Assembly (NCBI RefSeq): GCF_900116805.1
Contig: NZ_FPBV01000012.1
Span: forward strand, 1-64,000
Source: Paenalicyclobacillus macrosporangiidus
Lineage (GTDB): Bacteria; Bacillota; Bacilli; Alicyclobacillales; Alicyclobacillaceae
Direction: 5' to 3'
Length of the DNA stretch: 64,000 nt
How positions within the stretch are numbered: the first letter of the stretch is position 1; every line of letters starts with the position of its first letter. This document shows, piece by piece, positions 6,791 through 16,706 of the stretch. The notes beneath the pieces are model-generated. The model was not told the DNA's origin and made no database searches. It saw only the letters and a list, made by a program, of their open reading frames with translations. A program made the position numbers and the translations under genes.

Positions 6791-8752
6791 GTGAAGTTGC
6801 ATCCCTCGATGCGTCTGAAGGTGAAAGGGGACACCTTCTTCGTGCCGGATGACGACGGCGGTGTGTATTTTCGGAACAATGAAGGATCGTTCCGCATGGA
6901 AGGCAGGAACATTGAGGCGTGGATCAATCACCTCATGCCGGTGTTCGACGGGGCGCACACGTTGGGCGAGTTGACTGACGGGCTGGACGAAGCCCATCGG
7001 AAGCGGGTTTACGAGATCGCTCAAATCCTGTACGACAACGGCTATTTGCGGGATGAGGCTTCGGATCCGCCGCATTCGTTGCGTGCGGAGATCTTCACGT
7101 CGTATGCGCCGCAGATGGAGTTCTTGGATTATCTGTTCGGCGCCGGGGCTCATCACTTTGAGTTGTACCGGAAGGCTCGCGTCCTCGTTGTGGGCGCAGG
7201 ACACCTCCTCCTTTCGTCCGTGTCGGCCCTGCTCGAATCCGGGCTGCCGCGTATTCACGTCCTGGTGACAGACGAGGTGCCGACCGATCGAGGCCGGCTC
7301 ACTGAACTCGTACGCCATGCGCAACGGTCGGACCCGGACGTGTCCTTACGGGAGGTGGGCATGCCGGGCATGGGGCGGGAAGTCCTTCGTGCGGCCGTGA
7401 GGGCCTTCGATGCCGTCCTGTACGTGTCGCAGACAGGGCGGCTCGAGGAACTGATGACATTCGAGGCAACGTGCCGTGATGAAGGGAAGCGCTTTCTGCC
7501 CGCCATCTGCGCGGGACAGGTTGGACTCGTGGGTCCGTTCACGGGCCCCGGTTGCCCCGCCTCCTGGGCGTCCGCGTGGCGTCGGATCCATCCGACTGCG
7601 ATCACGAAGGATGCGCACGTACACGCATTTTCCTCCACCGCCGGAGCGATGATGGCGAACGTGCTGGTCCTCGAGTGGTTGAAGTGGGTCGCCGGAGACC
7701 GTTCTGCGGAGGAGGAGGCGCGCTTTTTCCTCCTCAACTTTGAGACCCTTGAGGGGAACTGGCACTCGTTCTTGCCACATCCGCTCGTCGCGGGAACGAC
7801 GCCGCCGGTGCCCGTCACCGATTTGGAGGGGGAGTGGGGAGCTGTCGACGAACCGGCCGACCCCCCAGATTTGTTTCCCTTTTTCGCGCGGTTGACGTCA
7901 CCGGTCGCGGGGATCTTTCACCTCTGGGAGGAGGGGGACCTCGTCCAGCTGCCTGTTGCGCAGTGCCGTGTTCAGGTGGTGGATCCCCTGTCTCCCGGGC
8001 CCGCGCGGCTGCTGCCCGAGACGGTGTGTGCGGGCCTCACCCACGAGGAGGCAAGACGTGAAGCCGGATTGGTTGGGGTGGAAACGTACGTCTCCCGGCT
8101 CATGGAAGAACCGGGTGTTTCCCTGTCCCTCCGACCATCCGGTGAACCTGCCGATGGCGGTCGGCATCTCCATACGGGCGTCGGAGCAGGGGAAACTCTG
8201 GCGGAGGGGGTGAGCCGCGCCCTGGTCCGGTGTCTTGAGGAAGCGTTGCGTCAACGCGTGCAAGACGCATCGCCGTGGGTGTGGCGTGTGGTACGGACCG
8301 ACATAGGCGATCTGCATTGTCGCTGCTACCTGGAGGCGCTGACGGTGCTGGGGGGCGAGCCGGAGATCGGGCTCGGTGCCCCCGTGCTCGGGTGTCCGGT
8401 CGTTTGGGTCCGGTCTGGTGAGCGTTGGTTTGCCGGCGCCGGTCTGAACGTGACCCTGGCCTGTCGAGCCGCACTGACCCACGCGCTGCTGTCTCTGCAG
8501 GACGGGGAGACGCACGCGAGCGGACACGGTTGTGAGACGCAGTCCGTCCGGCTTGCCGAAGGGATGGTGCAATCCTTGTCGATCCCCGCGTTACCAAGCG
8601 GGACACCCGTCAACGATGTGCACGCGGCGCTGCGGAGGCTGCAGGATATCGGCATCCGGGCCGACGTCGTCGATGTTTCGCCGGAACCGTGGGTGAAAGA
8701 AGGTCTGGCGGGGGTGTTCACCGTGACCCTGCGAAAGGAGACGTCGCCATGA
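6791..8752 (+). CDS. putative thiazole-containing bacteriocin maturation protein (ThiF/E1-like)
   Basis: 653 residues from GTG 6791 behind GGAGGAGG. The N-terminal ~110 residues look like a leader-peptide recognition region. Residues about 132-175 (RVLVVGAGHLLLSSVSALL, then a VTDEVPTDRGRL segment) form a ThiF/E1-like nucleotide-binding fold with a degenerate glycine motif. The C-terminal half is a large domain of unknown fold. Length, order and composition fit the maturation protein found next to Cys-Xaa-Xaa precursors in Bacillus. Its likely role is to bind the precursor leader and assist the YcaO enzyme. No CxxC zinc site is seen in it; that site is in the next protein. The stop overlaps the next start (ATGA), so translation is coupled. 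Confidence 0.75.
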   Translation: MKLHPSMRLKVKGDTFFVPDDDGGVYFRNNEGSFRMEGRNIEAWINHLMPVFDGAHTLGELTDGLDEAHRKRVYEIAQILYDNGYLRDEASDPPHSLRAEIFTSYAPQMEFLDYLFGAGAHHFELYRKARVLVVGAGHLLLSSVSALLESGLPRIHVLVTDEVPTDRGRLTELVRHAQRSDPDVSLREVGMPGMGREVLRAAVRAFDAVLYVSQTGRLEELMTFEATCRDEGKRFLPAICAGQVGLVGPFTGPGCPASWASAWRRIHPTAITKDAHVHAFSSTAGAMMANVLVLEWLKWVAGDRSAEEEARFFLLNFETLEGNWHSFLPHPLVAGTTPPVPVTDLEGEWGAVDEPADPPDLFPFFARLTSPVAGIFHLWEEGDLVQLPVAQCRVQVVDPLSPGPARLLPETVCAGLTHEEARREAGLVGVETYVSRLMEEPGVSLSLRPSGEPADGGRHLHTGVGAGETLAEGVSRALVRCLEEALRQRVQDASPWVWRVVRTDIGDLHCRCYLEALTVLGGEPEIGLGAPVLGCPVVWVRSGERWFAGAGLNVTLACRAALTHALLSLQDGETHASGHGCETQSVRLAEGMVQSLSIPALPSGTPVNDVHAALRRLQDIGIRADVVDVSPEPWVKEGLAGVFTVTLRKETSP

Positions 8753-10683
8753 CCGGTCCCGTTCTTGTCGTTGGAAGCGGCCTCTGGGCGGGCCAGGTCG
8801 CCGGTTTGCTTTCGCCCAAGCACGAGGTCCTGCGGTCGGTGGACGTACCCGCGACGGTGCCCACGCCGCTTCATCTGGCTCTGGTGCTGGACGACGCTTG
8901 GCATCCCGGCCGCGACCGGGAAGCAGAACAGGTGTTTCGCGAGGCGGGCATCCCCTGGATTCGGGGGTACATCGCGTTTGGCGAGGCAGTGGTCGGGCCC
9001 CTGGTCCGCCCGGGTCTGCCCGGCTGTTCGCGGTGTGCAGACACGCGGCGATTCATGGCGGGACCGGATCGTCAGGAGATGTGGCGGCTCGAACAGCAAC
9101 GCATGGCGGAGGAGGGACCCCGGCGCGACGCGTGGGCGTCTCGAACGGGCCTTCGGTATCTGGCTCATCTGTGCGCGGACGAGGCAGAGCGGCTGATGGG
9201 CGGCACGTCGTCCAGGTTGCAGGACGCCTTGTACTTGGTGAATCTGCGGACCCTGCGGAGCACCCGTCATGTGGTGTTGCCAGACCCGCTTTGTCCCACG
9301 TGCGGGGGCGTGCCGGCCGACGTGCCGAAGCCGGTGTCCCTGGCGCCAGCGCCCAAGGTCGGCGGCGGCTACCGTACGCGCCCGCTGGCCGAACTCGGCC
9401 CCGGTCTCGTGAAGGACTACCTGGACGGCCGAACCGGGCTTCTGAACGGGCGGATGGACGACTTGTCGTCCCCGTTTGCTGCGGTTGCCGTGAACCTGCC
9501 GCTTCCGAATGCGGATGAGGGCACCGCGGGCAGAGCCCTCACCTTTCCGGAGAGTCTGTATACGGCAATTCTGGAGGGACTGGAGCGCCATTGCGGGTTA
9601 TTGCCCCGCGCCGCGCGTCCGGTGGTGTTCGAGCGTTACCGCCATCTCGCCCATCACGCGCTCCATCCTGTCCGCGTCGGCCTCCATGCGCCAGAGCAGT
9701 ACGCACGGGACGATTTTCCTTTTCGGCCTTTTGATCCGGATCGCGCCATGTCGTGGGTCTGGGGCTACTCGTTTCTGCAACAGCGTCCCATTTTGGTGCC
9801 CGAGCGGCTGGCGTACTACAGCCTCGCAGGTGGCGACGGGTTCGTCTACGAGACCTCGAACGGCTGCGCGGTCGGGGCCAGTCTGGTGGAAGCCGTCTTT
9901 CACGGCATCCTCGAGGTGGTGGAGCGCGACGCCTTCTTGTTGACGTGGTATGCGCAGCTTCCGCTGCCGCGGCTCGATCTCCATTCGGCGCCCGACCCGG
10001 AGCTGCGCATGATGGTCCACCGTTTCGAGGCGTTGACCGGTTATGACCTGCTGTGTTTCAACGCCACGATGGACAGCGGCATCCCGAGCGTGTGGGCCAT
10101 TGCGAAAAACAGGCGCCGCGAAGGGGCCAACCTCACCTGCGCTGCCGGGGCCCATGTCGATCCCGCTCGGGCCGTCAAGAGCGCCATTCACGAGCTGGCC
10201 GGAACCATCGGCACCCTCGGCGAGCGCCTGGAGGCACGGCGCGGCGACGCGTTGCGGATGCTCCGGGATCCCGCTGCGGTGCGCGACATGGAAGACCACG
10301 CACTGCTTTACAGTTTGCCGCAGGCGGAGGAACGGCTTGCCTTCCTGTTGGCCGGAGACCGTCCGCTGCAGACGTTCCGCGAGGCCTTTCCGCCGCGCGC
10401 ACAGCACACCGATTTGACGCGTGATCTCGAGGACCTGCTAGCGGTGTTCGGCCGGCTGGGACTCGAGGTGATTGTCGTCGATCAGACCTCGCCCGAGTTG
10501 CGGCGAAACGGTCTCTTTTGCGTCAAGGTGCTCATTCCGGGGATGCTGCCCATGACGTTTGGCCACCACCTGACACGGCTCGAGGGGCTGCCTCGCGTGT
10601 TCCACGTTCCGTGCGATCTCGGCTATGCCCCGCGTCCGCTCAAGGCCGCGGAGCTCAATCCGTATCCGCATCCGTTCCCCTGA
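8749..10683 (+). CDS. YcaO-type cyclodehydratase fused to a leader-binding domain
   Basis: 644 residues from ATG 8749. The first ~200 residues have a Rossmann-like start (VLVVGSGLWAGQVAGLL) and two CxxC pairs (GCSRCADTRR and LCPTCGGV) that should bind one zinc, as in TOMM C-proteins that hold the leader peptide. From about residue 205 (GGGYRTRPLAELG) comes the YcaO domain, with the conserved EGLERH and FHGILEVVERDAF helices that bind ATP and Mg. It ends NPYPHPFP, a variant of the Pro-rich C-terminus needed for activity in TOMM YcaO enzymes. It should use ATP to convert precursor cysteines to thiazolines. It is coupled to the upstream ThiF-like gene and 23 bases ahead of the dehydrogenase. Confidence 0.85.
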   Translation: MTGPVLVVGSGLWAGQVAGLLSPKHEVLRSVDVPATVPTPLHLALVLDDAWHPGRDREAEQVFREAGIPWIRGYIAFGEAVVGPLVRPGLPGCSRCADTRRFMAGPDRQEMWRLEQQRMAEEGPRRDAWASRTGLRYLAHLCADEAERLMGGTSSRLQDALYLVNLRTLRSTRHVVLPDPLCPTCGGVPADVPKPVSLAPAPKVGGGYRTRPLAELGPGLVKDYLDGRTGLLNGRMDDLSSPFAAVAVNLPLPNADEGTAGRALTFPESLYTAILEGLERHCGLLPRAARPVVFERYRHLAHHALHPVRVGLHAPEQYARDDFPFRPFDPDRAMSWVWGYSFLQQRPILVPERLAYYSLAGGDGFVYETSNGCAVGASLVEAVFHGILEVVERDAFLLTWYAQLPLPRLDLHSAPDPELRMMVHRFEALTGYDLLCFNATMDSGIPSVWAIAKNRRREGANLTCAAGAHVDPARAVKSAIHELAGTIGTLGERLEARRGDALRMLRDPAAVRDMEDHALLYSLPQAEERLAFLLAGDRPLQTFREAFPPRAQHTDLTRDLEDLLAVFGRLGLEVIVVDQTSPELRRNGLFCVKVLIPGMLPMTFGHHLTRLEGLPRVFHVPCDLGYAPRPLKAAELNPYPHPFP

Positions 10684-10706
10684 CGTCTATACATGGAGGG
10701 AGAGGC

Positions 10707-12290
10707 GTGAACCTGGAAGCATTTTTGCACGACCTGCACTTTGACGTCGACAAGGTGCGGCCGCCGGACTGGATTCCGGATTGGTCGGATGCACCCTTGC
10801 CCTACAAGTTGTACCGCGGCCTTCCCACGGTACCGTTGCCGGCGAGCGTGCCGCTCACCCTCGAAGCGCCACCCGTCGTCCCGGCGACGCCGGATCTCAC
10901 GCACATCGGCCACCTTCTCTGGTATGTCTACGGCATTCATCGCTTGTCGCAGACCAGCCTTTCGCTGGAGGCCGCCGCGTCCGGAACCGGACCGGCGTAT
11001 GTCCAGCGGCGATTCTTGCCCTCCGGCGGAGCGCTCTATCCCAACGAACTGTACGTGTACCTGCGCCTCCCGGAAGCGCCGTGGGGGATCTACCACTATG
11101 ACGCGGCGCACCATCGTCTCGTGCTGCTCCGCGAAGGGCGTTTTGACCCCTATCTGCGGCGGACCCTGGCGGACCGAATCGACGTGAGCGCCTGTTTTGC
11201 CACCGTATTTGTGTCCACCGTGTTTTGGAATGGTTTCTTCAAGTACGCGGACTTTGCCTACCGGTTGCAGGCCGTGGACAGCGGCGTGGCCGTGGGACAA
11301 GTGCTGGAGGTCGCGCGGCGATTCGGGTACACCGCGGGCGTTTGCTTTCAATTTCTCGACCGCGCCGTCAACCACCTGCTCGGTTTGTCGGATGCGGACG
11401 AGAGCGTGTACGCGGTGGTACCGTTGTCGGTGCACCCGGTGGCGCGCTGGGTGAGGAACCCGGACGACGAGCCGGGAGAGGACGTGTCCGACGCGGACTT
11501 GTTGGACGAGGTGGACCCGGTCCGGCACGACCACCACGTGGGTTCCTCGCGGGTGTTGGCCTGCCCGAGGATCGTGGCGATAAACCGGGCCAGCCAGTTG
11601 ACGTCCACCCGCATGTTTCGCCGCCTCACCCGGAGCACGCGCGTCCCTCCGCCAGAACCTGCCGTGCGGCTGCCGGCCGCCGAGCGACTGTCGTTCGACT
11701 TCGCCGCCGCCTGCAAACGGCGGCGTTCCCCGGGCGCGGACTTCGTCCTGCAAGCGGTGCCCGTTCTGTCCTTGGCGTCACTCCTCGCGGAGGGCGCGGC
11801 ACCCGCCGGGGACTGGAGGGAGTTCGACGGGGGACCTGGGCACCCCGACTCGTTGGAGTTGTACGTGTGCACCTACGGGGTGGATGGTGTTCCGGACGGC
11901 GCGTATCGATACGACGCGCAGGCCCATGTCCTCCAAGGGATCCGGCCGGGAGATCACCGTCCCGTCCTTCAGCGGGCTCTCTCCATGCCGAACCTGAATC
12001 TGTTCCAGGTGCCGGTGTGCGTGCACGTCGTCGGGCGCCGCGATCATCTGGTGACCTCCCTCGGTCTTCGCGGCTACCGCATTCAACAAATGCAAGCCGG
12101 CATCATGCTCCACCGCCTCCTGCTGGTGGCGGCCGCGATGGGGTGGAACGGGCACCCGCTGCTCGGATTCGAGGCACCCTTGTGCGATGACCTGTATGAT
12201 CTGCCTGCGCGCGGTCAAACCGCGCTGGTTCAGGTACCGATTGGCCCGCATCGTCCGGGACCGAGGTGGGAAGGCGCGCTGCACGGGTAG
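10707..12290 (+). CDS. SagB-type FMN-dependent dehydrogenase with two nitroreductase-like halves
   Basis: 527 residues from GTG 10707 (ribosome site GGAGGGAGAGG). The first half carries typical SagB blocks: HIGHLLWYVYGIHRLSQ, then RRFLPSGGALYPNELYVYL and VARRFGYTAGVCFQFLD. The second half repeats the nitroreductase plan more loosely (DSLELYVCTYGVDGVPDGAY, MQAGIMLHRLLLVAAAMGW). The first half carries the clearest FMN/active-site pattern and the second may mainly form the dimer-like partner. In TOMM pathways this enzyme oxidises thiazolines to aromatic thiazoles. It is the last gene of the cluster. No transporter, protease or self-protection gene follows; a bidirectional hairpin and a convergent flavin reductase come next. 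Confidence 0.85.
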   Translation: MNLEAFLHDLHFDVDKVRPPDWIPDWSDAPLPYKLYRGLPTVPLPASVPLTLEAPPVVPATPDLTHIGHLLWYVYGIHRLSQTSLSLEAAASGTGPAYVQRRFLPSGGALYPNELYVYLRLPEAPWGIYHYDAAHHRLVLLREGRFDPYLRRTLADRIDVSACFATVFVSTVFWNGFFKYADFAYRLQAVDSGVAVGQVLEVARRFGYTAGVCFQFLDRAVNHLLGLSDADESVYAVVPLSVHPVARWVRNPDDEPGEDVSDADLLDEVDPVRHDHHVGSSRVLACPRIVAINRASQLTSTRMFRRLTRSTRVPPPEPAVRLPAAERLSFDFAAACKRRRSPGADFVLQAVPVLSLASLLAEGAAPAGDWREFDGGPGHPDSLELYVCTYGVDGVPDGAYRYDAQAHVLQGIRPGDHRPVLQRALSMPNLNLFQVPVCVHVVGRRDHLVTSLGLRGYRIQQMQAGIMLHRLLLVAAAMGWNGHPLLGFEAPLCDDLYDLPARGQTALVQVPIGPHRPGPRWEGALHG

Positions 12291-12291
12291 C

Positions 12292-12334
12292 AAGGGAGGG
12301 GAATCAAAGGAGGGGAATTAAAGAAGGGGAGACA
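12292..12334 (+). repeat. three tandem purine-rich units of 14-15 bp
   Basis: AAGGGAGGGGAATCA, AAGGAGGGGAATTA and AAGAAGGGGAGACA follow each other directly. Each contains a Shine-Dalgarno-like core, yet the only frame that follows (ATG at 12339) is antisense to the flavoprotein gene and has no recognisable content. Confidence 0.5.
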
Positions 12335-12353
12335 AGGCATGCGGCAAAGATAC

Positions 12354-12388
12354 GTCGGGTTCCGCCTCTTCACGAGGCGGAACCCGAC
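12354..12388. terminator. bidirectional hairpin between convergent genes
   Basis: A perfect 15-bp stem (12354-12368 with 12374-12388) with a 5-base loop, placed between the dehydrogenase and the minus-strand flavoprotein. It overlaps the last codons of the latter. T-runs are poor on both sides. Confidence 0.6.
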
Positions 12389-12930
12389 ACCGTCTGCCGC
12401 AACCGCGCATTCAGCAGACTCGCCTCGTACATGGCGGCGGCGTCCGACACAATATCGCCCGGTCGGTTCGCCTCACCCACCACGTATCCAATGAAACGCA
12501 TGTCCATGAAGTCGAAGATGTACCGGAACTGTTCCACCAGCGGCAGAGCTTTGATGCGCGGGTCATCTCCCCCGACCAGCACCACGCACGCCGACTTCTT
12601 GCCCATGTTCTCGCGGAAGTCATAGCGGCGGTCGCGCAGGCTCTGCGACCAACGGTCAATGAAGTTTTTCATCAGCCCCGACATCCCGTACCAGTAGACC
12701 GGTGTTGCGAACACCAGCGTGTCGTGGGCCAATACGCGTTCCATCACGGAGTCGTAATCGTCATCCACCGGAGCAAAGCCCGCGGGGTCGTGGCGGCAAT
12801 CTGCTATCGGACGGATGTTCTTCTCCACGAGGTAGATCTTCTCCGCGGGAAGGCCGTCCACGACGCGATCCGCGAGCCACTCCGTGTTGCCGTGCCGGCG
12901 CGAGCTTCCGTATATGGCCAAAACGCTCAT
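12370..12930 (-). CDS. flavodoxin-like NAD(P)H-dependent FMN reductase
   Basis: 186 residues from ATG 12930 behind GAAGGGG. The start MSVLAIYGSSRRHGNTEWLA is the phosphate-binding loop of flavodoxin-fold reductases (GSxRxxGNT). ATPVYWYGMSGLMKNFIDRW near residues 78-97 is the second conserved FMN-contact block, and a VVLVGGDD loop follows. Such enzymes reduce flavins or quinones with NAD(P)H in the cytoplasm. It is convergent with the TOMM dehydrogenase gene; a functional link (flavin supply) is conceivable but only inferred from proximity. It has its own promoter region facing the tig promoter. Confidence 0.8.
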   Translation of the reverse strand: MSVLAIYGSSRRHGNTEWLADRVVDGLPAEKIYLVEKNIRPIADCRHDPAGFAPVDDDYDSVMERVLAHDTLVFATPVYWYGMSGLMKNFIDRWSQSLRDRRYDFRENMGKKSACVVLVGGDDPRIKALPLVEQFRYIFDFMDMRFIGYVVGEANRPGDIVSDAAAMYEASLLNARLRQTVSGSAS

Positions 12931-13071
12931 TCTGCACGCCCCTTCTCTCGGGATGAACTGTCGGTCCCGCGTTGCCGCGAATGCTGGCATTATAACGATG
13001 TCGATGCGCCTGTGCAATCGCGAACCCTGTGGGCGCGTGCGCGGCGCGGAAGCGCTTTTTCTGCATGCCCA

Positions 13072-13101
13072 TTGCCTGAACAAACCGGCACATGTTAAAA
13101 T
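13072..13101 (+). promoter_or_regulatory. sigma-A-type promoter for tig
   Basis: TTGCCT (13072-13077) and TAAAAT (13096-13101) are 18 bases apart. This leaves a 120-base leader before the tig start, in which I see no regulatory fold. Confidence 0.6.
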
Positions 13102-13222
13102 GGCTGGCGTATTCACGTACAGTGGGATTTCAAGACAACCGGCGCACGGCGCATCCGTGCGTTCCGGCTCGGTTGAACCATCGGGCGGAGCGTCCGGGAT
13201 CGGTGTTTGGGGAGGACAACGT

Positions 13223-14515
13223 ATGACGGTGAAGTGGGAGAAGACGCAGACCAACGTAGGCGTGCTAGAAGTGGAAGTGCCTAGCGATAGATTTGCGGAA
13301 GCGTTGGACGTCGCGTTCAAGAAGGTGGTCAAGCGCGTCGTCGTACCGGGATTCCGCAAAGGCAAGGTGCCACGCAAGCTGTTTGAAGCACGCTTTGGCG
13401 TGGAGTCCCTGTACCAGGACGCGGTCGAGTACCTGTTGCCGCGGGCGTATGCGGATGCGGTCGAGGAGACGGGGATTGAGCCGGTGGCCCAGCCGGAGAT
13501 CGACGTGATTCAGGTCGAGGCGGGCAAACCGTTTGTCTTCAAGGCGACGGTGACCGTGAAGCCCGAGGTCGAGCTCGGACAGTACAAGGGCTTGGAGATT
13601 CAGGACAAGCCGTTCCCGGCGGACGACGCGGCGGTCCAGGAAGAGCTGGAGAACATCCGCAAGCTGCACGCCGAGATCAACCCCGTGGAGGATGGCGAGG
13701 TACAGGAGGGCGATACCGTCCACATCGACTTTTTCGGCACGGTGGACGGCGAGCCCTTTGAAGGCGGGGAAGCGGAGAACTTCCAGCTGGAGATTGGCTC
13801 CGGGATGTTCATCAAGGGCTTTGAGGAACAGCTCGTCGGCATGAAGCCGGGCGAGGAACGGGAAATCGAAGTCCAGTTCCCGGAGGACTACCACATCAAG
13901 TCGCTCGCCGGCAAGCAGGCGAAGTTCAAGGTGAAACTTCACGACATCAAGCGCAAGTTCCTGCGCGAGGTGAACGACGAGTTCGTGCAGGAGATCAGCG
14001 AGTTCCAGACCGTCGACGAGTTCATGGAGGATCTGCGCAAGCAGGTCGCTGCGCGCAAAGAGGCGGAGCACCGGCGCTACCTGGAGGAGCAGGCGGTCGA
14101 GGCGGCCGTCGCGCAGGCGAAGGTGGAGATTCCGCAGGTGATGATTGATCACGAGGCGGAGCACCTGTTGCAGCACTTTGCGCAACAGTTGGCCATGCAG
14201 CAGATCCCGCTGGACGCGTATCTTGAATTCAGCGGCATGACGCGCGAAGAGCTGCGGGATCAGTTCCGGGACAGCGCGGAGAAGAACGTCCGCACCTCGC
14301 TCGTGCTGGAGGCCATCGCCAAGGCCGAGGGGCTGACCGTGTCGGACGAGGAGATTGAGGCGGAGCTGGCGCGGATCGCCGAGTCGGCCGGCTTGCCTGT
14401 GGAGCGCGTGAAGGAATTGTATGCCCTGCGCGATCCCGGTTTCGCGGGGATGCGTTCCGAACTCCAAACGCGCAAGACGGTCGGGTTTTTGGTGGAGAAT
14501 AGCAAAGTGGCTTGA
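13223..14515 (+). CDS. tig: trigger factor, ribosome-associated chaperone and prolyl isomerase
   Basis: 430 residues, the normal length. Start ATG 13223 follows GGGGAGGA; the longer open frame upstream is not coding. Residues 43-50 (GFRKGKVP) are the ribosome-binding signature in the N-terminal domain. The FKBP-type isomerase domain spans about 150-245 (EGDTVHIDFFGTVDGEPFEG), followed by the long helical chaperone arms. It binds the 50S exit tunnel and protects emerging chains. The order tig-clpP-clpX-lonB-lon-ysxC follows the tig-clpX-lonB-lon-ysxC order of Bacillus, with clpP added. Confidence 0.97.
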   Translation: MTVKWEKTQTNVGVLEVEVPSDRFAEALDVAFKKVVKRVVVPGFRKGKVPRKLFEARFGVESLYQDAVEYLLPRAYADAVEETGIEPVAQPEIDVIQVEAGKPFVFKATVTVKPEVELGQYKGLEIQDKPFPADDAAVQEELENIRKLHAEINPVEDGEVQEGDTVHIDFFGTVDGEPFEGGEAENFQLEIGSGMFIKGFEEQLVGMKPGEEREIEVQFPEDYHIKSLAGKQAKFKVKLHDIKRKFLREVNDEFVQEISEFQTVDEFMEDLRKQVAARKEAEHRRYLEEQAVEAAVAQAKVEIPQVMIDHEAEHLLQHFAQQLAMQQIPLDAYLEFSGMTREELRDQFRDSAEKNVRTSLVLEAIAKAEGLTVSDEEIEAELARIAESAGLPVERVKELYALRDPGFAGMRSELQTRKTVGFLVENSKVA

Positions 14516-14557
14516 GTTGGTGTACAATCAGAATACGGGTAACGACTGCGTCCATCG

Positions 14558-14586
14558 ACAAGGCACGATTTCCGTGCCTTGTTTTT
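14558..14586 (+). terminator. Rho-independent terminator after tig
   Basis: A 10-bp perfect stem (14558-14567 with 14573-14582), a 5-base loop and five T residues. It separates tig from clpP, which must then have its own promoter or rely on readthrough. Confidence 0.8.
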
Positions 14587-14629
14587 CCACGGAGACGCGA
14601 TCGCAGGACGCGAGCAAGGAGGGAGCGCC

Positions 14630-15217
14630 ATGAGCTTGACGCCCATCGTCATCGAACAGACGAGCCGCGGGGAACGCTCATACGACATCTACTCGAGGCT
14701 GTTGCGCGACCGCATCATCATCCTCGGAACGCCGATTGATGATTATGTGGCCAACAGCATCGTCGCCCAGTTGCTGTTCTTGGCGGCGGATGACCCGGAA
14801 CGCGACATCCAGTTGTACATCAACAGCCCCGGCGGTTCTGTCACGGCCGGTTTGGCCATCTACGACACGATGCAGCACATCAAGCCGGACGTATCCACCA
14901 TGTGCATCGGGATGGCGGCGAGCATGGGCGCCGTCTTGCTCGCGGCGGGTGCGAAAGGCAAGCGGTACGCGTTGCCGAACAGCGAGATCATGATTCACCA
15001 GCCGCTCGGCGGCGTTCAAGGGCAGGCGTCAGACATCAAGATTCACGCCGATTGGATTCTGAAGACGAAGGATAAGCTAAACCGCATCCTGGCAGAACGG
15101 ACGGGCCAGCCGCTGGAAAGGGTGGAGCGGGACACGGATCGCGACAACTTCCTGTCGGCGGAAGAGGCCAAGGCGTATGGCTTGATCGACGAGGTGATTG
15201 TGCGTCACGGGTCGTGA
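14630..15217 (+). CDS. clpP: ATP-dependent Clp protease proteolytic subunit
   Basis: 195 residues from ATG 14630 behind AAGGAGGG. The serine protease triad is complete and at canonical positions: Ser98 in GMAASMG, His123 in MIHQPLGG and Asp172. The protein forms the 14-subunit chamber that works with ClpX (next gene) and other Clp ATPases in the cytoplasm. In Bacillus subtilis clpP stands elsewhere; here it directly precedes clpX, as in many other bacteria. No CtsR operator repeat is seen upstream. Confidence 0.97.
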   Translation: MSLTPIVIEQTSRGERSYDIYSRLLRDRIIILGTPIDDYVANSIVAQLLFLAADDPERDIQLYINSPGGSVTAGLAIYDTMQHIKPDVSTMCIGMAASMGAVLLAAGAKGKRYALPNSEIMIHQPLGGVQGQASDIKIHADWILKTKDKLNRILAERTGQPLERVERDTDRDNFLSAEEAKAYGLIDEVIVRHGS

Positions 15218-15310
15218 CCGGGCGCCGGAGCGCGGAGACAGGCCTGCCGCGTCGGGCCCGGGCACGGACCCGGTGCAGGCGGGTCATCCCCGACCGAGGG
15301 AGGGAACTGA

Positions 15311-16588
<1,278 letters not shown>

Positions 16589-16604
16589 CCCGTCGCCTGG
16601 ATGG

Positions 16605-16640
16605 CGCCCGCACCGGGGATTCCCGGATGCGGGCGTTTTG
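16605..16640 (+). terminator. Rho-independent terminator after clpX
   Basis: A GC-rich interrupted stem (16605-16617 with 16622-16635, one bulge) is followed by TTTTGTTT. Confidence 0.75.
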
Positions 16641-16706
16641 TTTACCTGCGGATCGGCCTGGGAATACTGGTGATATCCGATTCGCGACATCCAGGGAGGG
16701 GTACCA

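Noticed and set aside
12339..12493. Small ORF after the triple Shine-Dalgarno-like repeat
   Set aside because: It is fully antisense to the flavodoxin-like gene, runs through the terminator hairpin and has shadow-like Arg/Pro/Thr content.
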